Source of the DNA: Proteobacteria bacterium UBA6503
GTDB lineage: Bacteria; Pseudomonadota; Alphaproteobacteria; UBA1280; UBA6503
Assembly: GCA_002436405.1 (NCBI GenBank)
Contig: DJLZ01000003.1
Location: forward strand, 8,171-72,170
Direction: 5' to 3'
DNA: 64,000 nucleotides
Shown: piece after piece, positions 42,479 to 50,395 of the stretch
Layout of the letters: the number at the start of each line of letters is the position of its first letter
How positions within the stretch are numbered: position 1 is the first letter of the stretch
Notes under the pieces: model-generated
What the model was told of the DNA's origin: nothing
The model's database searches: none
The model's input: the letters and a program-made list of their open reading frames with translations, nothing else
Translations under genes and position numbers: made by a program

Positions 42479-43474
42479 TTACGACAACCCAGGGGCTGGG
42501 CGCTCGAAGAGCACTTCCTCGCGGAACTTGTAGAGTTCTGCTGGGCGGCCACGGCCTGATGTATCAAGCTTACCTGTTTCTTGTACAAGGCCTTCGTTTA
42601 GCACCAGACGGCGAAAGTTTTGCTTGTGGATTTTAGTACCAGAAAGAGCCTCAACCACTTTTTGAAGTTCAAACAGGGTGAAGGTTTTGGCCATAATCTC
42701 AAACACCAGTGGGCGGTATTTAAGTTTACCTCTAAAGCGCTGTAGGGCGCTGGCCAAAATACGGCGGTGGTCAAGGGGCATAGGTGTGCCCGTCATTTTC
42801 GCAATGCGCTGTAGGTCTGTGAGGCGGCCCACACGGTCCGACATTGGCAGGTTGGTTGTTTTGCCATGCAGGTTTTTGTAGTCGCGGTGGGCTTCTTCAA
42901 CAAGGCCTGCTTCGTAAAGCATTTGGTAGCGCTCAAGCACACGCTCGTTATCAAACGGTGTATCGTCAATCCCCCAGTTCAGGGCAAGGCGCTGCATGCG
43001 TAGGCTAATTTCTTTTGGGGTTGGGGCTTCGTTGGCCCAAAGCTTTAGGGCTGGCACCAAGTACTTTTCAATCAGTTGTTTGTTTTCGGTACGTTGGTCT
43101 TCCCAAGGCAGAAAGTCATAAATAGGGGTCCAGGTGGCGTCTTCAGTTTTGGGTTGTGTTGGGGGCATAAGGCCCAAGTAGCCAACTGAGATAACGCGCG
43201 GGCCGCCTGCAAGCTCGCCCGGGTCACGGAAGCGGTTACCAAAGGTGTACAGCTGTTCAACGTAGTTTGGCATAAGGCCAGTTTGCTCGTTAATCCAGCG
43301 GTGTAGACCTAGGTGTAGGGTAAAGTCTTTTTCAGGGTCAAAGGTACCAAAGGGTACGCCGCCATCAACCGTAAGCATTTTGGGGGTAGCATCTTCAACT
43401 GTAATCAGGGCAGCGCAAAGGCCCATGGTCATTGTATGGGCGGAAGCTGAGATGCTGGTGGTTGATTTTGGCAT
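42479..43474 (-). CDS. nrtR: NUDIX-related transcriptional regulator of NAD metabolism
   Basis: 331 residues. The N-terminal half is a Nudix-like domain with a degenerate box (HRWINEQTGL in place of REUxEExGU), so it is expected to bind ADP-ribose-type ligands rather than hydrolyse them. The C-terminal winged helix reads HKQNFRRLVLNEGLVQETG and GRGRPAELYKF, the NrtR DNA-binding signature. NrtR proteins repress NAD biosynthesis or salvage genes. Palindromes before its own start and before nadA suggest it controls both. The insert between the domains is longer than in typical NrtR. Confidence 0.9.
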   Translation of the reverse strand: MPKSTTSISASAHTMTMGLCAALITVEDATPKMLTVDGGVPFGTFDPEKDFTLHLGLHRWINEQTGLMPNYVEQLYTFGNRFRDPGELAGGPRVISVGYLGLMPPTQPKTEDATWTPIYDFLPWEDQRTENKQLIEKYLVPALKLWANEAPTPKEISLRMQRLALNWGIDDTPFDNERVLERYQMLYEAGLVEEAHRDYKNLHGKTTNLPMSDRVGRLTDLQRIAKMTGTPMPLDHRRILASALQRFRGKLKYRPLVFEIMAKTFTLFELQKVVEALSGTKIHKQNFRRLVLNEGLVQETGKLDTSGRGRPAELYKFREEVLFERPAPGLS

Positions 43475-43493
43475 GATGCGTTTTCTTCTTATT

Positions 43494-43512
43494 TATGCTC
43501 AATGTATTTATA
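43494..43512. promoter_or_regulatory. Candidate NrtR site upstream of nrtR
   Basis: TATGCTCAATGTATTTATA shares TATGCTCAAT with the sites at nadA. It lies 20 bases upstream of the nrtR start, suited to autoregulation. Confidence 0.45.
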
Positions 43513-43664
43513 AGTGTTTAATTTATGTGAATTCGCCGTGTTTGTGAAGTCCTTCGTTGCAAAAAACGGCAGGATTGGCTATTTTGAAGGGGCTTTATTC
43601 ATGAGGCGCCATTAAAAGATTATAAGAAGATTTAAATAAACCCCTTACCAAAGAGTAAATACCA

Positions 43665-44948
43665 ATGAAAACTGTTGATACAACACTGCTAAAAGACCTT
43701 GAGGCCCGCGGCTTGCTGTTCCAAAGCACTGACCGTGAAGAACTAGAAGAACTTCTATCAAGCCCTCAGACCCTATATTGTGGTTTTGATCCATCAGCCG
43801 ATAGTTTGCACATTGGTAGCCTTGTGCCGCTACTAACGTTGCGTCGTTTCCAGTTAGCGGGCCACCGCCCATTGGCATTGGTAGGTGGGGCAACAGGCCT
43901 TATTGGTGACCCTAGCTTTAAAGCGCAAGAGCGTAAGCTGAATGACGACAGCACCGTTAAAGGCTGGACTGAATGCCTGCGTAAGCAAGTAAGCCAATAC
44001 CTTGATATGAACAACGCTGAAGTTGTGAACAACCTTGATTGGGTTGGCAACATGAACGTGATTGATTTCTTGCGTGATATTGGTAAGCACTTCTCAGTTA
44101 ATGCCATGATGAAGAAAGAAGCCGTTAAAACCCGCCTAGAGCGTGAAGACGTTGGTATTTCGTTTACTGAATTTTCATACGCTTTGCTACAAGGCCTCGA
44201 CTTTGCTGAGCTTAACAAAACCCACAACTGCACCCTACAAGTAGGCGGGAGTGACCAATGGGGTAACATTACCGCAGGGGTTGATCTTACACGCCGTATG
44301 AACGGTAACTCAGTTCAAGCACTAACCCTACCATTGGTAACAAAATCAGACGGGACAAAGTTTGGTAAAACCGAAAGCGGCACCATTTGGCTTGATGCAG
44401 AGAAAACATCACCTTACGCATTCTTCCAATTCTGGCTAAACACGGCTGATGACGATGTAGAGAAATTCTTGAAGTACTTCACATTCCTGAACATGGATGA
44501 AATTGCAGCCGTTGTTGCTGAACACAGCGAAGCACCGCACAAGCGTGTGGGCCAAACAAAGCTGGCTGAAGAAGTAACTAAACTTGTACACGGTGAAGAG
44601 GGGCTAGAACAAGCCTTGCACTTAACCTCGGTTGTATTCTCAAACGAAGATGATAAATGGCAGCGCCTTTCAGCAAAAGACTTTGAGCAACTTAAACAAG
44701 ACGGTTTGCCAGCAACAGCAATGGACGAAAACGAAGTGCCAATTTTGCTAGCACTTAGCACAACGGGGCTGGCTTCATCAAACCGCCAAGCACGTGAGTT
44801 TGTTGACGCAGGTACCGTAAAGCTAAACGGCCATGCCATTGCCAAGAAAGACTATAACGCCCCAGTGAAGACTGACGATGCGTTGTTTAACAAGTTTACA
44901 GTGCTACAAGTGGGTAAGAAGAAAACCCACCTTGTTTACTGGAAGTAA
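43665..44948 (+). CDS. tyrS: Tyrosyl-tRNA synthetase
   Basis: 427 residues, class I synthetase. It shows HIGSLVPLL (HIGH), GGATGLIGDPSF, the tyrosine-site QVGGSDQWGNI and KFGKT (KMSKS). The C-terminal S4 RNA-binding domain is about 355-420 (SSNRQAREFVDAGTVKLNG). It charges tRNA-Tyr, whose gene lies at 6714. A ribosome site is weak; the next gene yaaA starts 20 bases on. Confidence 0.97.
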   Translation: MKTVDTTLLKDLEARGLLFQSTDREELEELLSSPQTLYCGFDPSADSLHIGSLVPLLTLRRFQLAGHRPLALVGGATGLIGDPSFKAQERKLNDDSTVKGWTECLRKQVSQYLDMNNAEVVNNLDWVGNMNVIDFLRDIGKHFSVNAMMKKEAVKTRLEREDVGISFTEFSYALLQGLDFAELNKTHNCTLQVGGSDQWGNITAGVDLTRRMNGNSVQALTLPLVTKSDGTKFGKTESGTIWLDAEKTSPYAFFQFWLNTADDDVEKFLKYFTFLNMDEIAAVVAEHSEAPHKRVGQTKLAEEVTKLVHGEEGLEQALHLTSVVFSNEDDKWQRLSAKDFEQLKQDGLPATAMDENEVPILLALSTTGLASSNRQAREFVDAGTVKLNGHAIAKKDYNAPVKTDDALFNKFTVLQVGKKKTHLVYWK

Positions 44949-44968
44949 GTGAGAGAGAGGTTATAACA

Positions 44969-45730
44969 ATGCTTGTACTTCTAAGCCCTTCAAAAAAGCT
45001 AGATAAGCTTACCCCACCTAAAGGGGCTAAACCGACGCAACCACCATTGATGGATGAAGGTAAAGACCTTCTTAAGGTGCTTAAAGGCCATAGCCAAGAT
45101 GATATTAAAAACCTGATGGGGCTTAGCGATAACTTGGCCGAGCTGAACTACAACCGCTACCAAGACTTTAAGCTACCGCTTACCGAAGATAATGCGCACC
45201 CAGCTCTATACACCTTTAAAGGGGATGTATATGACAACATGGACGTTGAGAGCTATAGCCAAGACGACCTTAAGTTTGCGCAAGATCACATTCGTATGCT
45301 TTCAGGCCTGTACGGTGTACTACGCCCGCTTGACCTTATGCAGCCTTACCGCCTAGAGATGGGCACTAAGCTAGAGAATGACCGTGGCGCCAACCTTTAT
45401 AAGTTCTGGGGCAATCAGATTACAGATACCCTTAACGCCGATAAGCCAAGCGTTATTGTGAACCTAGCTTCAAACGAATACTACAAAGCCGTAAAGCCTA
45501 AAGGCCTTAAAGCCCCAGTGGTGAATATTGACTTTAAGCAAATTAAAGGCGGCAAAAAGAAAACCATCGGCCTTATGGCTAAACGCGCCCGCGGCATGAT
45601 GGCGGACTACATTATTAAAAAACGTATTACCGATGTTGCTAAGCTTAAAAACTTTAGTGAAGCAGGTTATAGCTACGATGCTGATGCCTCGACGGAAGAT
45701 AACCTCGTTTTTGTACTGAAGATGGACTAA
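44969..45730 (+). CDS. yaaA: YaaA (DUF328) peroxide-stress protein
   Basis: 253 residues. LVLLSPSKKLD at the start, LYTFKGDVYDNMDVESY, LSGLYGVLRPLDLMQPYRLEMGTK and NLASNEYYKAV are all YaaA hallmarks. E. coli YaaA lowers free iron and oxidative DNA damage under peroxide and binds DNA. GAGAGAGG precedes the ATG. It lies in a tyrS-yaaA-folD run with short gaps. Confidence 0.95.
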   Translation: MLVLLSPSKKLDKLTPPKGAKPTQPPLMDEGKDLLKVLKGHSQDDIKNLMGLSDNLAELNYNRYQDFKLPLTEDNAHPALYTFKGDVYDNMDVESYSQDDLKFAQDHIRMLSGLYGVLRPLDLMQPYRLEMGTKLENDRGANLYKFWGNQITDTLNADKPSVIVNLASNEYYKAVKPKGLKAPVVNIDFKQIKGGKKKTIGLMAKRARGMMADYIIKKRITDVAKLKNFSEAGYSYDADASTEDNLVFVLKMD

Positions 45731-45745
45731 GGAATTATTAAGCCT

Positions 45746-46642
45746 ATGCAACAAGCCACTGCTTTTAAATATACCTCAATGGAAGGCCGTTCACTACGTG
45801 AGCGCCTTTTTAAACAAGCAGTAGACGTTGTAGCTAAGCTTAAAAAGAAAGGCGTTACCCCAACCTTGCACGTTGTGCTTGTGGGGGATGACCCAGCCTC
45901 TGAAATTTACGTAGACGCAAAAATGCGTGCTGCCAACAAAGTGGGTATTAACGCCGAGCTTAAGCAACTACCAAGTACCATTACACAGGTTGAGCTTGAT
46001 ACCGCTCTTGAAGCCCTTTCAAAAGATGAGGGTGTGCACGGCATCTTGCTACAGCTGCCATTGCCTAAAGGCCTTAAAAAGCGCCAAGCCCTAAACAAAA
46101 TTGCACCCCATAAAGATGTTGATGGCTTGACCACGCATAACATGGGTGTGCTTGTGGCGCGTGAGCTTGGTGGCATTCGTCCGTGTACGCCGCTAGGTAT
46201 TATGCGTTTGCTAAAGTCGTACAATATTGACTTTATGGGTAAGCAAGCCGTTGTGGTTGGTCGCTCTCAGTTAGTAGGCCGCCCTGTGGCTGAGCTTTTG
46301 GCTCAAGCAGGCGCCACCGTAACCACTTGCCAGCGCCATACCCCTGATATTAGTGAATACACAAAACAGGCCGATATTTTGGTGGTAGCCACAGGTGTGC
46401 CGTCACTCATTACAAGCGACATGATTAAACCAGGCGCTGCCGTGGTTGATGTGGGTATTACCCGCCTTGAAACTGGCGAAGTTGTGGGCGACTGTGACCT
46501 GAATTGCCGTGACGTTGCTGGCCTACTAAGCCCTGTACCGGGTGGCGTGGGGCCGATGACTGTGGCAACCCTCATGACCAACACCATTGATGCTGCCCTA
46601 AAACAAAACGGCGAAAAAGCCCATAAGTGGGAGCTTAACTAA
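45746..46642 (+). CDS. folD: Bifunctional methylene-tetrahydrofolate dehydrogenase/cyclohydrolase
   Basis: 298 residues. The catalytic Lys/Tyr region is ASEIYVDAKMRAANKVGI, then GILLQLPLPKGL, PCTPLGIMRLL, VVVGRSQLVGRPVAELL and PVPGGVGPMTVATLM. It interconverts 5,10-methylene- and 10-formyl-THF with NADP. It begins 15 bases after yaaA. The common signature 'YVRSK' reads YVDAK here, but the catalytic Lys is retained. Confidence 0.95.
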   Translation: MQQATAFKYTSMEGRSLRERLFKQAVDVVAKLKKKGVTPTLHVVLVGDDPASEIYVDAKMRAANKVGINAELKQLPSTITQVELDTALEALSKDEGVHGILLQLPLPKGLKKRQALNKIAPHKDVDGLTTHNMGVLVARELGGIRPCTPLGIMRLLKSYNIDFMGKQAVVVGRSQLVGRPVAELLAQAGATVTTCQRHTPDISEYTKQADILVVATGVPSLITSDMIKPGAAVVDVGITRLETGEVVGDCDLNCRDVAGLLSPVPGGVGPMTVATLMTNTIDAALKQNGEKAHKWELN

Positions 46643-46643
46643 C

Positions 46644-47138
46644 ATGCAAGTACTGTACGTTAACACTGATAAAGCTATTCTTGAAAATGCATGGACGGGT
46701 AAAGAGCAGGGTATCTTTCTAGCAGGGCCAACACCCCGCAGTGACGATGTGCCTTCATGGCGCCCTGAAGCTGTTGAGTTTTTGAAAGCCAAAGGTTTTA
46801 CAGGCAACGTGTTCATCCCTGAAGACAAAGGCGCTGAGCGCTATGCCGACTATGACGGCCAAATTAACTGGGAATGGAACGGCTTAGACGCTGCCACGGT
46901 GCAAGTGTACTGGGTACCGCGCGACCTTAAAACAATGCCTGCGTTTACGACTAACGTTGAGTTTGGCTTGTACGCCGCAAGCGGTAAATGCGTACTGGGC
47001 TACCCTGAGGGGGCACCAAAAATGCGCTACCTACATGCACTGGCTGAAAAGTTTAATATGCCGATTGCTCATACTTTGGAAGAAACCCTCGACCACGCCC
47101 TAGACTTGATGAAGCTGACCCACCGCGAAGCTGTTTAA
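46644..47138 (+). CDS. Nucleoside 2-deoxyribosyltransferase-like protein
   Basis: 164 residues. IFLAGPTPRSDDVPSWRPEAVEFL at the N-terminus and NWEWNGLDAATVQVYWVPRDLKTMPAFTTNVEFG (nucleophile Glu in NVEFG) match this superfamily. Such proteins transfer or hydrolyse deoxyribosyl groups, or hydrolyse CMP-sugars and related compounds. It begins one base after folD and ends the operon. The precise substrate is not clear. Confidence 0.85.
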   Translation: MQVLYVNTDKAILENAWTGKEQGIFLAGPTPRSDDVPSWRPEAVEFLKAKGFTGNVFIPEDKGAERYADYDGQINWEWNGLDAATVQVYWVPRDLKTMPAFTTNVEFGLYAASGKCVLGYPEGAPKMRYLHALAEKFNMPIAHTLEETLDHALDLMKLTHREAV

Positions 47139-47140
47139 GG

Positions 47141-48148
47141 CTATTTAACGCCTTTAAAGGCTAGGTACTTACGGTGCGGTGTGCCGTTTTTCCAAACCAA
47201 GCTTTCTGTGGCGTAGTGGATAAGCGCCAACACAAAAAACAACCCCCAACCAATACTAATGTAGCCCTGTGTAATAGGGTAAGCCAGCGCAATGGCAATG
47301 GCCGGCGTTAGGATAAACGCTGGCACGCCAAGTTTACCTAATGGCCCGTAAATTGGGTGGGCTTTGGTGCCGTGCTCAAGCTGGCGGTTATGGTCGTGGT
47401 TAATGTAAACCGTAAAGGCCGTAAGGTCGTGGATAATGCGCGGCATCACCAGCGCAAATAACCAGTACTCATGGTAAATGGCAAATAGGCTCGCAACACT
47501 TAAGCTAGCATTAGCGAGTAAGTAATAGCGGCCCGCATTGGTTTGGCTTTTGCGCCAACACGCGCGGTAAAACGGTAAGACCAGCATGAAGCAAGCTGCA
47601 CCTGACCAAAAGGCTGTGCCGTGCAGCATGGGGTAGTACTGCTGCGCTAGTGGATGGTCGTATAAAAAGAGCAATAGGTAGGCGGCCGTACCCGGTAAGA
47701 TGTTTGACCATGCAATAACGTTAAAGGCCATGCTGCCATTGCGGGCAAAAAGCTTGTTGATGCCCAGCTGCTGCATAAACACATGGTAAAGGGTTACAAA
47801 GGCAAATAGGCCAATTGAAAACACAAACCCTTCAAACGGTGGAATACTAAAAGCTTTAAAGGCCAGCGCACCACCTAGGGGGAGGGCAATAGCCCACGTC
47901 ACAATAAGGCCTAGGGGCATGCGGTAGTGGCTGATGTATTCTTTATTCAGTAGCATAAACGTACTGCACACAATGTGCGGCAGATTAAAGAAGATGGCAT
48001 ACCAAAAGTAAGCGTAAGGGGTTTGTGGCAACCACGCCAGAACACGCCCACCAAGGGCCAGTTGGTCAACCAGCATAATGCCAAAGCAAAGGGGCACTAC
48101 AAGGTAGTACCCCAATAACAAACCAAATGGGATGGCTGCTTTTTGCAT
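47141..48148 (-). CDS. Multi-pass membrane protein with conserved His residues, unknown function
   Basis: 335 residues with about nine hydrophobic segments. Histidines in or beside helices (NLPHIVCS, VTLYHVFMQQLG, RIIHDLTAFTVYINHDHNR, LIHYATESLVWKNG) recall metal-dependent membrane oxygenases or desaturases, but I cannot assign a family. Its start codon overlaps the mscS stop (TAATG on the minus strand), so the two are coupled. Convergent with the deoxyribosyltransferase-like gene. Confidence 0.7.
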   Translation of the reverse strand: MQKAAIPFGLLLGYYLVVPLCFGIMLVDQLALGGRVLAWLPQTPYAYFWYAIFFNLPHIVCSTFMLLNKEYISHYRMPLGLIVTWAIALPLGGALAFKAFSIPPFEGFVFSIGLFAFVTLYHVFMQQLGINKLFARNGSMAFNVIAWSNILPGTAAYLLLFLYDHPLAQQYYPMLHGTAFWSGAACFMLVLPFYRACWRKSQTNAGRYYLLANASLSVASLFAIYHEYWLFALVMPRIIHDLTAFTVYINHDHNRQLEHGTKAHPIYGPLGKLGVPAFILTPAIAIALAYPITQGYISIGWGLFFVLALIHYATESLVWKNGTPHRKYLAFKGVK

Positions 48149-49572
48149 TAGCTATCCTTTTTGGTGGTTTTCTTAGACGTTGTTTTCTTCTTTGTAGCTG
48201 GTTTTTTATCAGCCTTCTTAGAAGAGTCCTTTTCCTTTTTAGCCTTGTCCTTGGCTTTTTTTTGTGCTTCTTCAGCTTCTTCGTCAGTGAGGTAGCGCTC
48301 AATACGGATAGGGCCCTTTACGTGTAGGTCACGCTGCGGGAATGGGATCTCAATATCATGCTCGTGGAATTTATCCCAAATTGCGAACAGAACATCACTC
48401 TTCGGACGGTAACGACCTTTAATAATATCCTCTACCCAGAAGAATACTTGGAAGTTTACTGAGCTATCAGCAAACTCGGTCAGGTGCACGGCAGGCTCGT
48501 CATCTTTAGACGTATCTGGGTGCTCTTTAATAGCTTCAAGAATAAGGTCACGCGCTTTTTTAATGTCAGCATCGTATGACACACCAACAGTCATGCCAAT
48601 ACGGCCACCAGCGTTAGAGTACGTCCAGTTCACTACTTGTTGGGTAATAAAGTCTTCGTTCGGAACCATAATCTCTTTGCCGCTAAAAGTTTCAACCAAT
48701 GTGTAGCGGGCGCTAATGTGGCGGATGGTGCCAAGGGTACCATCGCTCATTTCAACCATGTCGCCTTGGCGGATGCTTTTTTCAAACAGTAGAATCAGGC
48801 CACTGATGAAGTTTGAGGTGATCTTTTGCAAACCAAAACCAAGACCAACACCCACAGCACCTGAGAATACAGCAAGCGATGTAAGGTCAATACCTAGTAC
48901 GTTCAGGGTTACCAAGAAGCCCACAACGTACATACCGATTTGGGCCATCTTCGTAACAATGGCGCGGTTTGAGGCACTTAGTTTTTTACTGCGGCGTAGG
49001 CCTGTATCAATCAGGCTGTTAATGCGGCCAATCAACCAGAAGAGGAGGGTAATCAGCAAAATACCTTGGGCAACTTTGTAGGCGTTTACGTTGACGCTAC
49101 CAATTTGCATACCAAACTCGGTCAAGAAGCTCTTAAAGTCATCCCACAGGCCAAGCATGTGCAAAACAGTGATTGGCACAATCACCATTGCCACCATAGA
49201 GGCTGCCGCACGCTTTTTGGCAATCAGGGTTACAAGACGAATAAACAACCACGCCAAGATAAGCTTGCCAGTACGGTAAGGGAAGATAGGTTCAAAATTG
49301 AGGAAAGTTGTTTGGATGTAGTAAAGCAGGTGCAATAAACCGTAAGCAATAATAGGCCATACAAGTGGGCTTAGCAGGCTAACAATTTTTCTGAAAATAC
49401 CAGTTTGGTCATCATCTTCACTGTAATGGAAGTTACGTGTTAGAAATGAGCTAATACCCCATGCCGCAAAGATAACCAGTGCTACAAGCGCAAATTGCTG
49501 AATGTATGGCAAGGCACTTTCAAAGGTAATAGCATCAAGCTTGGTTGTGATTGAATTGATGAAATTTTCCAT
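48148..49572 (-). CDS. MscS-family mechanosensitive channel
   Basis: 474 residues from the ATG at 49572. Four to five membrane helices precede the pore helix SLAVFSGAVGVGLGFGLQKITSNFISGLILLFE, then the beta domain (IRQGDMVEMSDGTLGTIRHISARYTLVETFSGKEIMVPN) and alpha/beta cage. The C-terminal ~50 residues are Lys/Glu/Ser-rich and likely disordered (EAEEAQKKAKDKAKK..). It relieves turgor on hypo-osmotic shock. Coupled to the downstream membrane protein gene. Confidence 0.93.
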   Translation of the reverse strand: MENFINSITTKLDAITFESALPYIQQFALVALVIFAAWGISSFLTRNFHYSEDDDQTGIFRKIVSLLSPLVWPIIAYGLLHLLYYIQTTFLNFEPIFPYRTGKLILAWLFIRLVTLIAKKRAAASMVAMVIVPITVLHMLGLWDDFKSFLTEFGMQIGSVNVNAYKVAQGILLITLLFWLIGRINSLIDTGLRRSKKLSASNRAIVTKMAQIGMYVVGFLVTLNVLGIDLTSLAVFSGAVGVGLGFGLQKITSNFISGLILLFEKSIRQGDMVEMSDGTLGTIRHISARYTLVETFSGKEIMVPNEDFITQQVVNWTYSNAGGRIGMTVGVSYDADIKKARDLILEAIKEHPDTSKDDEPAVHLTEFADSSVNFQVFFWVEDIIKGRYRPKSDVLFAIWDKFHEHDIEIPFPQRDLHVKGPIRIERYLTDEEAEEAQKKAKDKAKKEKDSSKKADKKPATKKKTTSKKTTKKDS

Positions 49573-49678
49573 GGTCAAATGCCTATTTTATGGTTATTGT
49601 GACGGAGTATTTTTATATGCGGCCTGCCGTTTGGATACATTCTAAGAATAATATATTAAAAAATAAAGGTATTTCCTG

Positions 49679-50395
49679 ATGTTGTTGCATAAGATCATCT
49701 CAAAAAATACTCTTCTTACGGTAGCAGCCGCTGTTCTTATTGCAGGTTGTAGCACAGCCCCAGAAAAGCAATATCAAGACCCTCTAGAAGGTTTTAACCG
49801 TAAAGTTTACGACTTTAACGAAGTTGTTGATAAGTACGTTCTAAAGCCAGTAGCACAAGGCTATAAGTTTGTAACGCCTGACCCAGTTGAAGAGCGTGTA
49901 CATAACTTTTTTGTAAACCTGCTATACCCAACCGTTTTCATTAACTCATTCCTTCAAGGTAAACACGACGAGGGCTTTCAAGGCCTAAACCGTTTTGTGT
50001 TTAACTCGACTCTTGGTTTGGGTGGTATCCATGATGTGGCTTCAGATATGGGCCTAAAACCAACCGAAGAAGACTTTGGCCAGACCTTTGCTAAATGGGG
50101 TTTTGGTAGTGGTCCTTACATTGTCGTGCCTATTTTGGGTGGTTACACAATGCGTGATGGTATTGGTGATATTGCCGCCTTGCCAACCAACCCTGGCTAC
50201 TGGGTACAAGACAGTGACGTTAAACTAGGCCTGATGATTGGCGTAACTGTTGACCGCAGTGCCCAATTGCTTGAAGCCCGTAAGTTGGTGAATGGCGATA
50301 AATACCTATTTGTACGTGATGCTTACCTACAGCGTCGCCGCCATTTGATTGCTGACGGTGAAGCGCCAGAAGAGGACCCATTCCTCAATGACTAA
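49679..50395 (+). CDS. mlaA: Outer-membrane lipoprotein MlaA (VacJ)
   Basis: 238 residues. A signal peptide ends in the lipobox LIAGCSTAP. DPLEGFNRKVYDFNEVVDKYVLKPVAQGYKF and RFVFNSTLGLGGIHDVASDMGL are VacJ hallmarks. MlaA takes misplaced phospholipid from the outer leaflet with porin partners. Its stop overlaps the RND gene start by eight bases (ATGACTAA). The MlaFEDB ABC genes are not next to it. Confidence 0.95.
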   Translation: MLLHKIISKNTLLTVAAAVLIAGCSTAPEKQYQDPLEGFNRKVYDFNEVVDKYVLKPVAQGYKFVTPDPVEERVHNFFVNLLYPTVFINSFLQGKHDEGFQGLNRFVFNSTLGLGGIHDVASDMGLKPTEEDFGQTFAKWGFGSGPYIVVPILGGYTMRDGIGDIAALPTNPGYWVQDSDVKLGLMIGVTVDRSAQLLEARKLVNGDKYLFVRDAYLQRRRHLIADGEAPEEDPFLND

